The notes: generated by a model from the sequence alone, not told the origin. DNA of 64,000 bases from SLSG01 sp964477035 (GCA_964477035.1 CAYZCW010000001.1:310001-374000); one strand, 5' to 3'; shown: positions 25,719 to 33,450, counted from the stretch's first letter. Made by a program: numbers and translations.

Positions 25719-25754
25719 GGGGCAGGTGGCGACCGGGCCGGCAATCGGGAGGGG

Positions 25755-26540
25755 CTAAGGATGCAGTCCCTCGATGATCCGCCCGAAGGCTTCGCTGACC
25801 TCCGGGTGGCCGATGGCGTTCCTGCCCTGTTCGGCCGCCTCCCCGACCTCCGCCACCAGGGGGATCTGGGCCAGGAGGGGGACATGCAGTTCTGTGGCGA
25901 GGGCTTCCCCGCCTCCCTTGCCGAACAGGAAATACCGCTCACCCGGGTGGGATGCCGGACTGAACCAGGACATGTTTTCCACCACGCCAAGGATGGGTAC
26001 CCGGATGCCCTGGGTGTTGAACATGCTGGCCGCCTTGCGGGCGTCGAGCAGGGAAATTCCCTGGGGGGTGGTCACGATCAGGGCCCCGTGCAGGTTCAGT
26101 TTCTGGGCGGCGGTCAGCTGGATGTCGCTCGTGCCGGGGGGATAATCCAGGATCATGTAGTCGAGATCCCCCCAGATGGTTTCTTCAAACATCTGGGTCA
26201 GGGCCTTGGAAGCCATGGGGCCGCGCCAGACGAGCCCCTTCCCGGAGGGCACAAAGAAGGCGATCGACAGGATCTTGATGCCCTCCTTTTCGACCGGGAG
26301 GACCATTTTTTTGTCTTCGCTCAGCTCCACCGCGGGCCGTGCATTCTCCACCCCGAACATGCGGGGAATGGAAGGCCCGAAGATGTCGGCGTCGACCAGG
26401 GCGACGCGGTGTCCCTTACGGCTTAGGGCCACGGCCAGGTTGGCCGCCACGGTGGATTTGCCCACGCCCCCTTTTCCGGAGGCCACGGCGATGATGTGTT
26501 TTACGCCCGGTAAGGCGATTTTTTCGAACAGTCCAGTCAT
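25755..26540 (-). CDS. mrp: Mrp/NBP35-type P-loop ATPase (Fe-S carrier family)
   Basis: 261 residues. Deviant Walker A of the MinD/Mrp class, ASGKGGVGKST near 19-29; DADIFGPSIPRMFG follows as the Mrp-specific switch, and DYPPGTSDIQLT as Walker B region. The Mrp signature loop ENMSWFSPASHPGERYFLFG lacks the CxxC that binds the bridging 4Fe-4S cluster in many Mrp proteins. The N-terminal DUF59 domain is also absent. It is the last gene of the six-gene DUF134/NifX/ATPase operon, 21 bases after the second ferredoxin ATPase. A role in moving Fe-S or other metal clusters is inferred from family and context. Confidence 0.87.
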   Translation of the reverse strand: MTGLFEKIALPGVKHIIAVASGKGGVGKSTVAANLAVALSRKGHRVALVDADIFGPSIPRMFGVENARPAVELSEDKKMVLPVEKEGIKILSIAFFVPSGKGLVWRGPMASKALTQMFEETIWGDLDYMILDYPPGTSDIQLTAAQKLNLHGALIVTTPQGISLLDARKAASMFNTQGIRVPILGVVENMSWFSPASHPGERYFLFGKGGGEALATELHVPLLAQIPLVAEVGEAAEQGRNAIGHPEVSEAFGRIIEGLHP

Positions 26541-26561
26541 GATTGATTTAAGGGATTATAG

Positions 26562-27422
26562 TTAAAAGAGCCTATCATATAAGTTACGGATTTTTTTGCT
26601 GACCGGGGCATCGGGGGCGTATTCGGTGATCGTGCGGCCGGCCGACATGGCACGGACTACCAGGGGGTCGAATGGCAGGCGGGCTGTGACCCGGAGGCCG
26701 TTGTCCCCGCACCAGCCAATGATCTTGCGGCTGCCTTCAGGGTTCAGGTCGTGTTTGTTGATCACCACCTGGATCTCCGGGCCGAATGAACGGCACACCG
26801 CAATGGCCCGCTGCAGGTCATGGAGGCCCGACAGGCTGGGTTCAGTGACGACCAGTACCCTGCCGGTCCCGCTGATGGTGGAGATCACGGGACAGCCAAT
26901 GCCGGGAGGCCCGTCCAGAAGGATGTGTCCGATCCCCTGTCGGGACGCCAGGCTCCTTGCCCTGTCCCGGATCAGCCCGACCAGTTTGCCGGAGTTTTCC
27001 TCCCCGGGGGCCAGCCGCCCGTATACCAGCTCCCCGTAACGGAAAGTGCCGGATACCAGCCTGCTGTCGCATTGCTGCACCATGCGGATGGCGCCTTCAG
27101 GGCACAGGCGGGCACACAAACGGCAGCCATCGCAGGAGACCTCCGAGATGCTGACCACTTTCCCGTCCGGCTCGATGGCCCCGAAGCGGCATAACGCCAC
27201 ACACCGGAGGCAACCGGTGCACCTGTCCGGATCGATCACTGCTTTTGTTCCGCCGCAGAAGCTTTCTGACGATTCTTCATCCGGCCGGAACAGGAGGTAA
27301 AGGTTGGCTGCATCCACGTCGCAATCGGCCAGCACGACCCGCTCATGCAGGCTGGCAAGGGCCGCACTGACACTGGATTTTCCGGTCCCTCCCTTACCGC
27401 TGATGACTGCCGTTTCCAACAT
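26562..27422 (-). CDS. MinD-type ATPase with inserted double-cluster ferredoxin domain (second copy)
   Basis: 286 residues from the ATG at 27422. Starts LETAVISGKGGTGKSS, a deviant Walker A. Between the first strands and Walker B lies a 2[4Fe-4S] ferredoxin insert: CTGCLRCVALCRFGA and CDGCRLCARLCPEGA. LLDGPPGIGCPV is the Walker B/switch region. The family is the P-loop ATPase with inserted ferredoxin (COG1149 type), common in anaerobes. Paired copies like this one and its neighbour occur in ORP (orange protein) loci of Desulfovibrio (from memory), which handle a Mo-Cu cluster protein. The start overlaps the end of the first copy by 29 bases, so the two are translationally coupled. Confidence 0.9.
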   Translation of the reverse strand: MLETAVISGKGGTGKSSVSAALASLHERVVLADCDVDAANLYLLFRPDEESSESFCGGTKAVIDPDRCTGCLRCVALCRFGAIEPDGKVVSISEVSCDGCRLCARLCPEGAIRMVQQCDSRLVSGTFRYGELVYGRLAPGEENSGKLVGLIRDRARSLASRQGIGHILLDGPPGIGCPVISTISGTGRVLVVTEPSLSGLHDLQRAIAVCRSFGPEIQVVINKHDLNPEGSRKIIGWCGDNGLRVTARLPFDPLVVRAMSAGRTITEYAPDAPVSKKIRNLYDRLF

Positions 27423-28269
27423 ATTGCCTGATTTTCCGGTACATCCCGTTGAAATTTTCCTGCAGGTCAGCCCGCCCGGCGGCGACCAGCCGCCCGCGTG
27501 AATGATCCCGGGCAATGGACCGTTCAAAAGGGATGTCCAATAGCAGGGGGATGTGTTCCTGCAGCAGGAATGCCTGCATTTCCCTGTCTTTTGTGCCGGA
27601 GCGGTTGATCACCACCCCGGCGGGTTTGTTCAATTGTTTTAGGACTTCGAGGCTTTGCTTCAGGTCACTGAGTCCGAACGGGGTGGGCTCGGTCACCAGG
27701 ACCACGTAGTCGGCGGCTGCCACGGTATGAATAAAGGGGCAGGAAGTACCCGGGGGGGCGTCCAGGATCAAGGTCCCCGGGAGGCTTCGGGCCCGGGTGA
27801 TTGCGGCCTTGATTACAGGAACGGGGGACATCACCCCTGTCTGCATGCGGGCCTCTGTCAATACTCCGTGCCCCGGCACATTGAATTGGGTGACCGTCCC
27901 CACGGAGCGTTTGTCTTCGGTAATGGCCCCGTCTTCGCAGGCCAGCAGGCAGGCCCCGCATCCATGGCACAGGTCTTCCTGTACCCGGATGACCTCCATG
28001 GAGGCGACCAGGAAAATGGCGTGGTAGGCGCAGTATTCCTGGCAGCGGCCGCACCAGGTGCAGGCCTGTTCGTTGATCACCGGAACCATCTGAAAGATGT
28101 GCGTGGCGGATAAAACCTGCGTGTCAAAAAAACCGGCGGCGTTGGGGGCCTCCGCATCACAATCGGCCAGCACCACGTTCCTGCCTTCCTCACTGAGGGA
28201 GAAAAACAGGTTGACCGAGACAAAGGTTTTCCCTGTCCCGCCTTTACCGCTGGCAATGGCAATGGTCAT
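27394..28269 (-). CDS. MinD-type ATPase with inserted double-cluster ferredoxin domain (first copy)
   Basis: 291 residues from the ATG at 28269 (TIAIASGKGGTGKT). The ferredoxin insert has CTWCGRCQEYCAYHA and CHGCGACLLACEDGA, eight cysteines for two 4Fe-4S clusters. Walker B region LILDAPPGTSCPF. It is a paralogue of the next gene, and the pair likely forms a heterodimer. An upstream extension to 28413 would overlap the NifX-like gene and shows no family similarity. ATCCGACG immediately precedes the start codon, one of the repeated motif copies. Probable role: ATP-driven assembly or transfer of a metal cluster to the adjacent NifX/ORP-like proteins. Confidence 0.9.
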   Translation of the reverse strand: MTIAIASGKGGTGKTFVSVNLFFSLSEEGRNVVLADCDAEAPNAAGFFDTQVLSATHIFQMVPVINEQACTWCGRCQEYCAYHAIFLVASMEVIRVQEDLCHGCGACLLACEDGAITEDKRSVGTVTQFNVPGHGVLTEARMQTGVMSPVPVIKAAITRARSLPGTLILDAPPGTSCPFIHTVAAADYVVLVTEPTPFGLSDLKQSLEVLKQLNKPAGVVINRSGTKDREMQAFLLQEHIPLLLDIPFERSIARDHSRGRLVAAGRADLQENFNGMYRKIRQYVGNGSHQR

Positions 28270-28315
28270 CGTCGGATGGGGATCATAAAGGATTCCGGGA
28301 CCCTGGGTCACTGTA

Positions 28316-28657
28316 TCAGTGATCGCAATAGTTGGCGCCGCTTTCCAGCTGTCCGTTGACAAGCTCCCGGGCCAGTTCCTCCGGTTTTTCAACCCGTGCC
28401 CCGACAAACACATTCACACGGTGCTGGTGGAAAAGGGAGATGGCGCGCTGGCCCATGCCGCCGGCTATCACATCGGTGACCTTTTGTTCGGCGATCCAGG
28501 CGGGCAGCAATCCCGGTTCGTGGGGTGGGGGGGTCGCCAGCATGGTCCGGGTAATGCTTCCGTCCTCGGTATCCATGATGGCAAATTGTTCACAATGCCC
28601 GAAGTGGGCACAAAGAACTCCGTTCTGAAGGGGAACGGCGATTCGTCTTTTTTTCAT
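28316..28657 (-). CDS. NifX/NifB-C-terminal/ORP-like small protein (second copy)
   Basis: 113 residues from the ATG at 28657, preferred because the conserved strand RIAVPLQNGVL follows at once; an upstream extension reaches 28708 next to the previous stop. The dinitrogenase Fe-Mo cofactor biosynthesis fold is shown by AHFGHCEQFAIMD and VIAGGMGQRAISLF, with a C-terminal Cys-Asp-His. In the ORP, NifX and NafY proteins this fold binds a metal-sulfur cluster. There is no nitrogenase gene here, so a Mo-Cu, Fe or other cluster role is more likely than nitrogen fixation. Gap of 46 bases to the next ATPase. Confidence 0.85.
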   Translation of the reverse strand: MKKRRIAVPLQNGVLCAHFGHCEQFAIMDTEDGSITRTMLATPPPHEPGLLPAWIAEQKVTDVIAGGMGQRAISLFHQHRVNVFVGARVEKPEELARELVNGQLESGANYCDH

Positions 28658-28708
28658 TGCAAAAAGTTGATTGGTGGTATTTGGGCGCATCTCCTGTGCG
28701 AAGTCCAT

Positions 28709-29029
28709 TTACTGGTTTTTCAGCAGGTCCATGACCTCGCGGACGGTCTTTTCAGATTCTTTTAAAATGATCATCTGTATGCCCAGGCTGTCGACCAGGG
28801 ACTTGATCTTGATTCCGAATTCGCCCGAGACGATTTGCCTGACGCCTTTGGAGGCCACCAGCTGCACCGCTGCCGGCCCGGCTCCCTCCAGTGCTTCCCT
28901 GCCGGGGTTTGCCACCGCTTCGGTGGCGCCGGTTTCCCTGTCATAGATTATGAACCAGGCACAGCGCCCGAAGCGCTGGTCGAGTTTGCTGTCAGGAGTC
29001 TCTCCCGTACTGGTGATTGCTGTCTTCAT
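28709..29029 (-). CDS. NifX/ORP-like small protein (first copy)
   Basis: 106 residues from the ATG at 29029, inside the end of the DUF134 gene (38-base overlap). The fold blocks are MKTAITSTG, LDQRFGRCAWFIIYD and VSGEFGIKIKSLVDSLG. The FGRC motif is typical of the COG1433 group found in anaerobes. It differs from the second copy by lacking the terminal Cys-Asp-His. Together the two may form a heteromer that receives a cluster from the ferredoxin ATPases. Frame extension to 29308 is shadow of the DUF134 gene. Confidence 0.83.
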   Translation of the reverse strand: MKTAITSTGETPDSKLDQRFGRCAWFIIYDRETGATEAVANPGREALEGAGPAAVQLVASKGVRQIVSGEFGIKIKSLVDSLGIQMIILKESEKTVREVMDLLKNQ

Positions 29030-29582
29030 CGCGTACCTGTTTTTGTTGTCGGATGCGCCGCTGCCTGCGGCGGGGGCGGCCGGGCTCCCCGCAAGGGCGC
29101 CTGCCACGGTTTTCGGGCTCATCGTCCGGGGAATCCACGGCTTCTTCCTGTCCCAGTGAGTCCGGGTGTGCATCGAATGGGGATACGGCCCTGCTGCCGC
29201 AAAGGGGACAGGCTTCCACCGCCTGCTGTTTCTCAGGGTGGTTGAAGTAACACCGGCAGGCGGCACAATGGTGCCACTCGCTGTCGAAATAGACCTTGCC
29301 CCCCTCAATGATCAGTTGCTTTCCAACGACCAGGGCTTCGGCCACTTTCTGGCGGGCACTGGCATAGATCCTGGTCAGGGTCGGGCGGGATACGTTCATC
29401 AGGAAGGAAGCCTGGACATGGTTCAGGCCTTCATGATCACACAACCTGATGGCTTCGTACTCTTCGTATTCCAGGAAAACCGGATCCCCGTCTCCGGCGG
29501 GCTCGTTTCCCCCGTAAGGCTTCATCCCGGCAATGGGCGGGGGGTTGCTGACTTTTCGGGGTCTTTTGGGTCTGGGTGACAT
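28992..29582 (-). CDS. DUF134-family DNA-binding protein with zinc ribbon; likely autoregulator
   Basis: 196 residues. Starts MSPRPKRPRKVS; the DUF134 block LEYEEYEAIRLCDHEGLNHVQASFLMNVSRPTL contains a sigma-like helix-turn-helix (about 52-78). A zinc ribbon follows with Cys106-x2-Cys109 and Cys125-x2-Cys128. The C-terminal 45 residues are low-complexity, Arg/Glu/Gln-rich. DUF134 proteins usually sit beside NifX-like and MinD/ferredoxin ATPase genes, as here. A perfect ATGAAC-N4-GTTCAT palindrome lies in its own promoter and again before the flavoprotein gene at 7072, which makes this protein the best candidate for the cognate repressor. First gene of a six-gene operon ending at 25755. Confidence 0.88.
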   Translation of the reverse strand: MSPRPKRPRKVSNPPPIAGMKPYGGNEPAGDGDPVFLEYEEYEAIRLCDHEGLNHVQASFLMNVSRPTLTRIYASARQKVAEALVVGKQLIIEGGKVYFDSEWHHCAACRCYFNHPEKQQAVEACPLCGSRAVSPFDAHPDSLGQEEAVDSPDDEPENRGRRPCGEPGRPRRRQRRIRQQKQVRDEDSNHQYGRDS

Positions 29583-29604
29583 GATCGGCTGGTGTTTGAC
29601 GGGA

Positions 29605-29612
29605 CAAATATA
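29605..29612 (-). promoter_or_regulatory. -7 promoter element for the DUF134 operon
   Basis: Minus-strand TATATTTG, exact TAnnTTTG, 22 bases before the ATG at 29582. Candidate -33 elements are TTG at 29633-29635 or TTTG at 29636-29639. The operator fills the spacer. Confidence 0.72.
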
Positions 29613-29628
29613 ATGAACAATAGTTCAT
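29613..29628. promoter_or_regulatory. perfect operator palindrome ATGAAC-N4-GTTCAT
   Basis: ATGAAC AATA GTTCAT: a perfect 6+6 inverted repeat directly abutting the -7 element. It matches 7126-7141 in sequence and in register. Likely binding site of the DUF134 protein, giving negative autoregulation. Confidence 0.75.
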
Positions 29629-29657
29629 AATACAACAAATGAAATGATTTTTTTAGG

Positions 29658-29673
29658 TGTCCGCAAGCGGACA
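29658..29673. promoter_or_regulatory. perfect palindrome TGTCCGC-AA-GCGGACA
   Basis: Seven-base arms around AA, no T run after it, so a protein-binding site is more likely than a terminator. It shares GTGTCC(G/A)CAA(G/C)CGGACA with 13083-13099 in front of the FtsX-type permease. It lies 45 bases upstream of the DUF134 -7 element and about 170 bases before the small exported protein gene. Confidence 0.5.
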
Positions 29674-29767
29674 AACCAGCCCGATTGCGCACACTTATTT
29701 TTTACCCATCCAGCGAAAAAAATTTATAAATAACATAATATCAGATAAATAAGATTTATGGCACAGG

Positions 29768-29797
29768 TTTAGTGTACTACATGAGTAGAACACTAAA
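29768..29797. promoter_or_regulatory. 30-base interrupted palindrome before the small exported protein
   Basis: Arms TTTAGTGT (29768-29775) and ACACTAAA (29790-29797) with inner arms CTAC (29777-29780) and GTAG (29785-29788). In all 12 of 15 base pairs are complementary. It sits about 50-75 bases upstream of the start codon at 29845 in an AT-rich region and is probably an operator. The inner CTAC-N4-GTAG recalls BlaI/MecI-type operators, but no such regulator is in the window. Confidence 0.55.
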
Positions 29798-29809
29798 TCG
29801 CTTATAAGT

Positions 29810-29821
29810 ATCCGACGAAAA
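29810..29821 (+). repeat. copy of the 12-mer ATCCGACGAAAA
   Basis: Exact copy, 24 bases before the ATG at 29845 and pointing towards it. The 262-base gap 29583-29844 holds this, the three palindromes and one promoter, but no gene. Confidence 0.6.
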
Positions 29822-29844
29822 TACACTTTAAAAAACCACACGCC

Positions 29845-30138
29845 ATGAAATTCTTAGCCGCCGCAATCACCGCATTGATCCTGTTTAGTGCCGCCACCAC
29901 AATGGCCTGCGCCCCGGAACGCCTCCTCTATTTTAAGGATGCGCTGGGCCGGACCCTCACCATGCCCGTCTGCATGGAAAAGGAGGTGGCAGAACCCCTG
30001 CCGTTCGACCAGCAGGCCGTGTTGGAGGAAGCCAGGAAGGCCTTGTCCGCACGCGTTTTCGACCTTTCTTCCATGAGCCGGCCCGAACCCGATGCCGATG
30101 ACGTTCCGGAGGAATTGAAGCATCTCATCACCCGGTAA
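29845..30138 (+). CDS. small exported protein of unknown function
   Basis: 97 residues; I do not recognise the family. An N-terminal signal (KFLAAAITALILFSAATTMA) precedes CAPERLLYF. The cysteine after the signal could be lipidated, though TMAC is not a good lipobox, or it could form a disulfide with the second cysteine in MPVCMEKE. The remainder is short, acidic and helix-prone (PFDQQAVLEEARKALSARVF). The long upstream region with a 30-base palindrome suggests tight control. It is convergent with the tricorn protease gene (27-base gap). Reality of the gene is supported by the signal peptide and regulatory upstream region. Confidence 0.6.
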   Translation: MKFLAAAITALILFSAATTMACAPERLLYFKDALGRTLTMPVCMEKEVAEPLPFDQQAVLEEARKALSARVFDLSSMSRPEPDADDVPEELKHLITR

Positions 30139-30165
30139 ACAGGCCTAAATGCAACGGAGCTGCCT

Positions 30166-33100
30166 TCAATGCCCCGGCTGCGGCTGCCTGAGGGCCGGCG
30201 CCCGGCGGTCTTCCCTTACAGGTTGTTTCTGCTCCGGGCCGGGTTGTGATTCCAGCAATTTCAAGGCCTCTTCGATGGCCCGCTCCAGTTGGGGGTCTAT
30301 GCCTCTGGACAAAAGGGCCGGGTCATCGGTCACGGGAATGTCCGGATTCACTCCGAGCCCTTCGGGGAACCAGGTGCCGTCGGGGTCGTACATCCTGAAT
30401 GTCGGCACACTGACCGACCCCCCGTCAACCAGGGGCGGGGCGCCGGTGATGCCGATCAGCCCTCCCCATGTTCGTTCCCCGATTAAGGGGCCCAGGCCGC
30501 GCTTGCGGAAATAGTCCGGGAAGGCATCTCCTCCGGAGCCGCTCCAGCCATTGATCAGCATGACCTTCGGTCCGAAATGGGCCTGAGGGGGCCACTGCCA
30601 GTCCTTGCCGGAGCGGACGTGCCAGTATACAAGGGGTGGCCGGTCCAGCAACTCAATGAAGCGGTCGGGGATTTGTCCCCCGCTGTTGAACCTTTCGTCG
30701 ATGATCAGGGCCTCCCTGGTAAACTGGGCGTGGAACATGCGGACCAGCTCATTCTGTCCGTCCACGCCGGTGCTGGGTACATATACGTAACCTACCCGGC
30801 CATCGCTGGCTTCTTCCACACGCCGGCGGTTTCCTTCGATCCAGGCCAGGTTGCGAAGCCGGGCCTCGCTGCCCAGGGTTTCCACAAGAACCTTACGGCC
30901 TCCTTCTGCCACAGGGCTCGAATTGACGGTTAATTCAACGGTTTTACCCGCCAGGCCCTGAAAGCTTGCATGGGGTTCTTTTGCCGTATCCATGGGCTGA
31001 CCGTTTACGGCCAGGATGTAATCCCCTTCGGCGATGCCAATGCCCGGGCGGTCAAGGGGTGATCGTACTTCGCTGTCCCAGGGAGCTCCCCTGAGGATGC
31101 GGGCCACCCGGAAAGCCCCGTTTTCAACGGCCCAGTCAATGCCCAGGTAGCCCACAGCCACCCGGGGCTCACTTCCGGTATCACCCCCTCCCCGGTAAGT
31201 ATGGGAGGCGTTGAGTTCCCCGATCATTTCCCCTATCAGGAAGTTCAGGTCGTAGCGACTGACCGCGTCGCCCAGCAGCCGGTGGTATTGTTGGCCCACG
31301 GCCGTCCAGTCCACCCCGTGCATCCCGGGATCATAGAAGTAGTCCCTGAAAATGCGCCAGGCATCCCAGAAGATCTGCTCCCATTCCCGGGCCGGGTGAA
31401 GCACCATCTCCATTTCCGAAATGCGCAGCGGCTTTTTGAGTTCCTGTTTTTCTGCCAGATCGATGATCCCGAACTGTCTGTCTTTTGCCACGAGCAGCTT
31501 CTTGCCGCCGGCCGTCAGTTCAAACTGGTTCACGTCATCGATGATCGTTTTCTCCTCACGCTCCTTCAGGTCGTAATACAGCAGGGGCCTCTTGTTGTCT
31601 GCCGACCCGGTCTGTGGCAGGCGGTGAAACAGGAGTTTGCCTTCTGCAGCGGCCAGTTGTCCGTAGTTTCCTGCTTTGATGGGAAGGACCACGGCCCGCT
31701 GTTCCAATCCGTCAAATTCTATGGCAACCTCCGGGCTGCCCTTGTCTGCATTGTTTTCCTTTTCCTCTTCAGTCTTTGATGCCACCTCGTCATTGCGGGG
31801 GGCCAGGGGAGAGGGCACCCGGCTGGTCAGGGGAAGGGCCAGGATCAGGGTGGTGTTGGCATAGATCCAGGAATTGTCCACGTCGCTGTAGGAAGGGGAG
31901 AAATGCCGGGCGGATTTCATGTAGAGGTATTGGCCGCCGGGATCGAATACCGGGTGGCTGTTTTGGTAAAAATCGGCGGTGGCCTGGTGCAGCTCCCCAT
32001 TCCGGGTGTCGTACACAAAGATGATTCCGTTCCGGTTTTCCGCCCCCCTGCTGTAAGTCAGCCACCGGCTGTCGGGCGACCAGGCAAAGTGAAAACTCTG
32101 AAGCCCGCCGTGGGTGGACCACAGGTCCTGGTCGATCCGTTCAACCCGGCGGGTTGTCCGATCCAGAAGGTGGATGTACTTGTCCTGGTCGACGAATGCG
32201 AGCCACCGGCTGTCGGGCGACCAGCTCACCTGGTAACGGAAACCGGGGCCCAGGTCCGTCAGCCTTTCTTCCCCTCCCATGCCTTGCTCATCACGCAGGT
32301 AAAGGTCGTATTCCCCCTCCCGGTCGCTCCAGTAAACGATGAATTGCCCGTCGGGCGACCAGCTGGGATAGCGTTCGGCTGTGCCGGAGGTATTGGTCAG
32401 GTTGTAGACGGGACCATGCTCCGCAGGCACCGAGAAAACCTCCCCCCGGGCACCGAACAGGACCCGCTGGCCGTCGGGCCCCGGAGCAACGGACTGGATC
32501 AGCCGCTCTGCGGAGATCCTTCTTTCACGCAGGGTGGCATTGTCGGTCACCAGTTCGATGCGTATTTCCTGCAAGGTTTCCGAATCCAGCGCCATGATCC
32601 AGAGGCGTCCTCCGGCTTCAAACACCATATGCTCCGGCCCGATGGAAGGGAAGCGGATGTCATAATCCGTAAAGTGGGTGACCTGCCGGTACGATTTGTT
32701 AACCAGGTCATAGGCCCAGATGTTGGCGCGACGGTATTCGTCCCGGTCCGACAAAAAATACAGGATGTCTCCATGCCACATGGGATGGGCGTCGTTGGTC
32801 GGGCTGGGGGTGATGTTCTCCGCTTCCTGCCGTTCCAGGTCAAAGATCCAGATGTCGGGCACCATGCCGCCCGAATAGCGTTTCCATGTGCGAAAGTCCC
32901 TGGTTTTGGGAATATACGCCAGCCGTTTTCCGTCTGGCGAAAAGGATCCGAATTCTCCGTAGGGTACGGGAAGTTTTGTGGGCTGGCCTTCCCCGGCCGG
33001 AATGGTGTATAACTGGTTGAACCGCATGCTGCCGCTTTCGCGGGAGGAGGCAAAAAGTACTTGCTCCCCGTCGGGGGTCCATCCCAGTGTCCTGTCTCCG

Positions 33101-33450
33101 GAACCATGCCAGGTAAGGCGTCGGGGAGTCCCGCCCATGGCAGGCATCACGTATACGGAGCTGCTGCCGTCGTAATTGGCCGAGAAGGCGATTTGACGCC
33201 CGTCCGGTGAAAACCGGGGAAAAAGCTCCTCCCCGGGGGAGGACGTCAGCCGGTGGGCCAGGCCGCCTTCCCTGCCGGCAATCCAAATGTCTCCGGCGTA
33301 TACAAAGGCAATCTGGTCAGCAGACACGGCCGGATACCGGAACATGCGGGCATCCAGGGGGTTGATGCGGATTTCCTGTGCCCTGGCTGTGGGGCAGAAG
33401 AGGATCATCAGGGCCAATGCGGCCGGTAAAAATCGGTGAAAGGTTTTCAT
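30166..33450 (-). CDS. tricorn protease homologue
   Basis: 1094 residues from the ATG at 33450, with a signal peptide (ALALMILFCPTARA-Q), so exported unlike archaeal tricorn. Beta-propeller repeats follow (LFPRFSPDGRQIAFSANYDG, RYPSWSPDGQFIVYWSDREG, YQVSWSPDSRWLAFVDQD). A C1 helical domain (WEQIFWDAWRIFRDYFYDPGMHGVDW) comes next, then a PDZ-like domain (GIGIAEGDYILAVNGQPMD). The C2 protease domain has the nucleophile serine in INGWSGSGGDAFPDYF. A Gly/Ser/Glu-rich insert near residue 560 contains a poorly conserved KTEEEKENN loop. Tricorns trim peptides from larger proteases into small products. Next to an AmrS-like gene on the same strand, 50 bases apart. Confidence 0.93.
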   Translation of the reverse strand: MKTFHRFLPAALALMILFCPTARAQEIRINPLDARMFRYPAVSADQIAFVYAGDIWIAGREGGLAHRLTSSPGEELFPRFSPDGRQIAFSANYDGSSSVYVMPAMGGTPRRLTWHGSGDRTLGWTPDGEQVLFASSRESGSMRFNQLYTIPAGEGQPTKLPVPYGEFGSFSPDGKRLAYIPKTRDFRTWKRYSGGMVPDIWIFDLERQEAENITPSPTNDAHPMWHGDILYFLSDRDEYRRANIWAYDLVNKSYRQVTHFTDYDIRFPSIGPEHMVFEAGGRLWIMALDSETLQEIRIELVTDNATLRERRISAERLIQSVAPGPDGQRVLFGARGEVFSVPAEHGPVYNLTNTSGTAERYPSWSPDGQFIVYWSDREGEYDLYLRDEQGMGGEERLTDLGPGFRYQVSWSPDSRWLAFVDQDKYIHLLDRTTRRVERIDQDLWSTHGGLQSFHFAWSPDSRWLTYSRGAENRNGIIFVYDTRNGELHQATADFYQNSHPVFDPGGQYLYMKSARHFSPSYSDVDNSWIYANTTLILALPLTSRVPSPLAPRNDEVASKTEEEKENNADKGSPEVAIEFDGLEQRAVVLPIKAGNYGQLAAAEGKLLFHRLPQTGSADNKRPLLYYDLKEREEKTIIDDVNQFELTAGGKKLLVAKDRQFGIIDLAEKQELKKPLRISEMEMVLHPAREWEQIFWDAWRIFRDYFYDPGMHGVDWTAVGQQYHRLLGDAVSRYDLNFLIGEMIGELNASHTYRGGGDTGSEPRVAVGYLGIDWAVENGAFRVARILRGAPWDSEVRSPLDRPGIGIAEGDYILAVNGQPMDTAKEPHASFQGLAGKTVELTVNSSPVAEGGRKVLVETLGSEARLRNLAWIEGNRRRVEEASDGRVGYVYVPSTGVDGQNELVRMFHAQFTREALIIDERFNSGGQIPDRFIELLDRPPLVYWHVRSGKDWQWPPQAHFGPKVMLINGWSGSGGDAFPDYFRKRGLGPLIGERTWGGLIGITGAPPLVDGGSVSVPTFRMYDPDGTWFPEGLGVNPDIPVTDDPALLSRGIDPQLERAIEEALKLLESQPGPEQKQPVREDRRAPALRQPQPGH

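Noticed and set aside
25755..29582. Nitrogen-fixation (nif) cluster
   Set aside because: NifX-like folds and ferredoxin ATPases are present but there is no nifHDK, nifB, nifE or nifN. An ORP-like role fits better.
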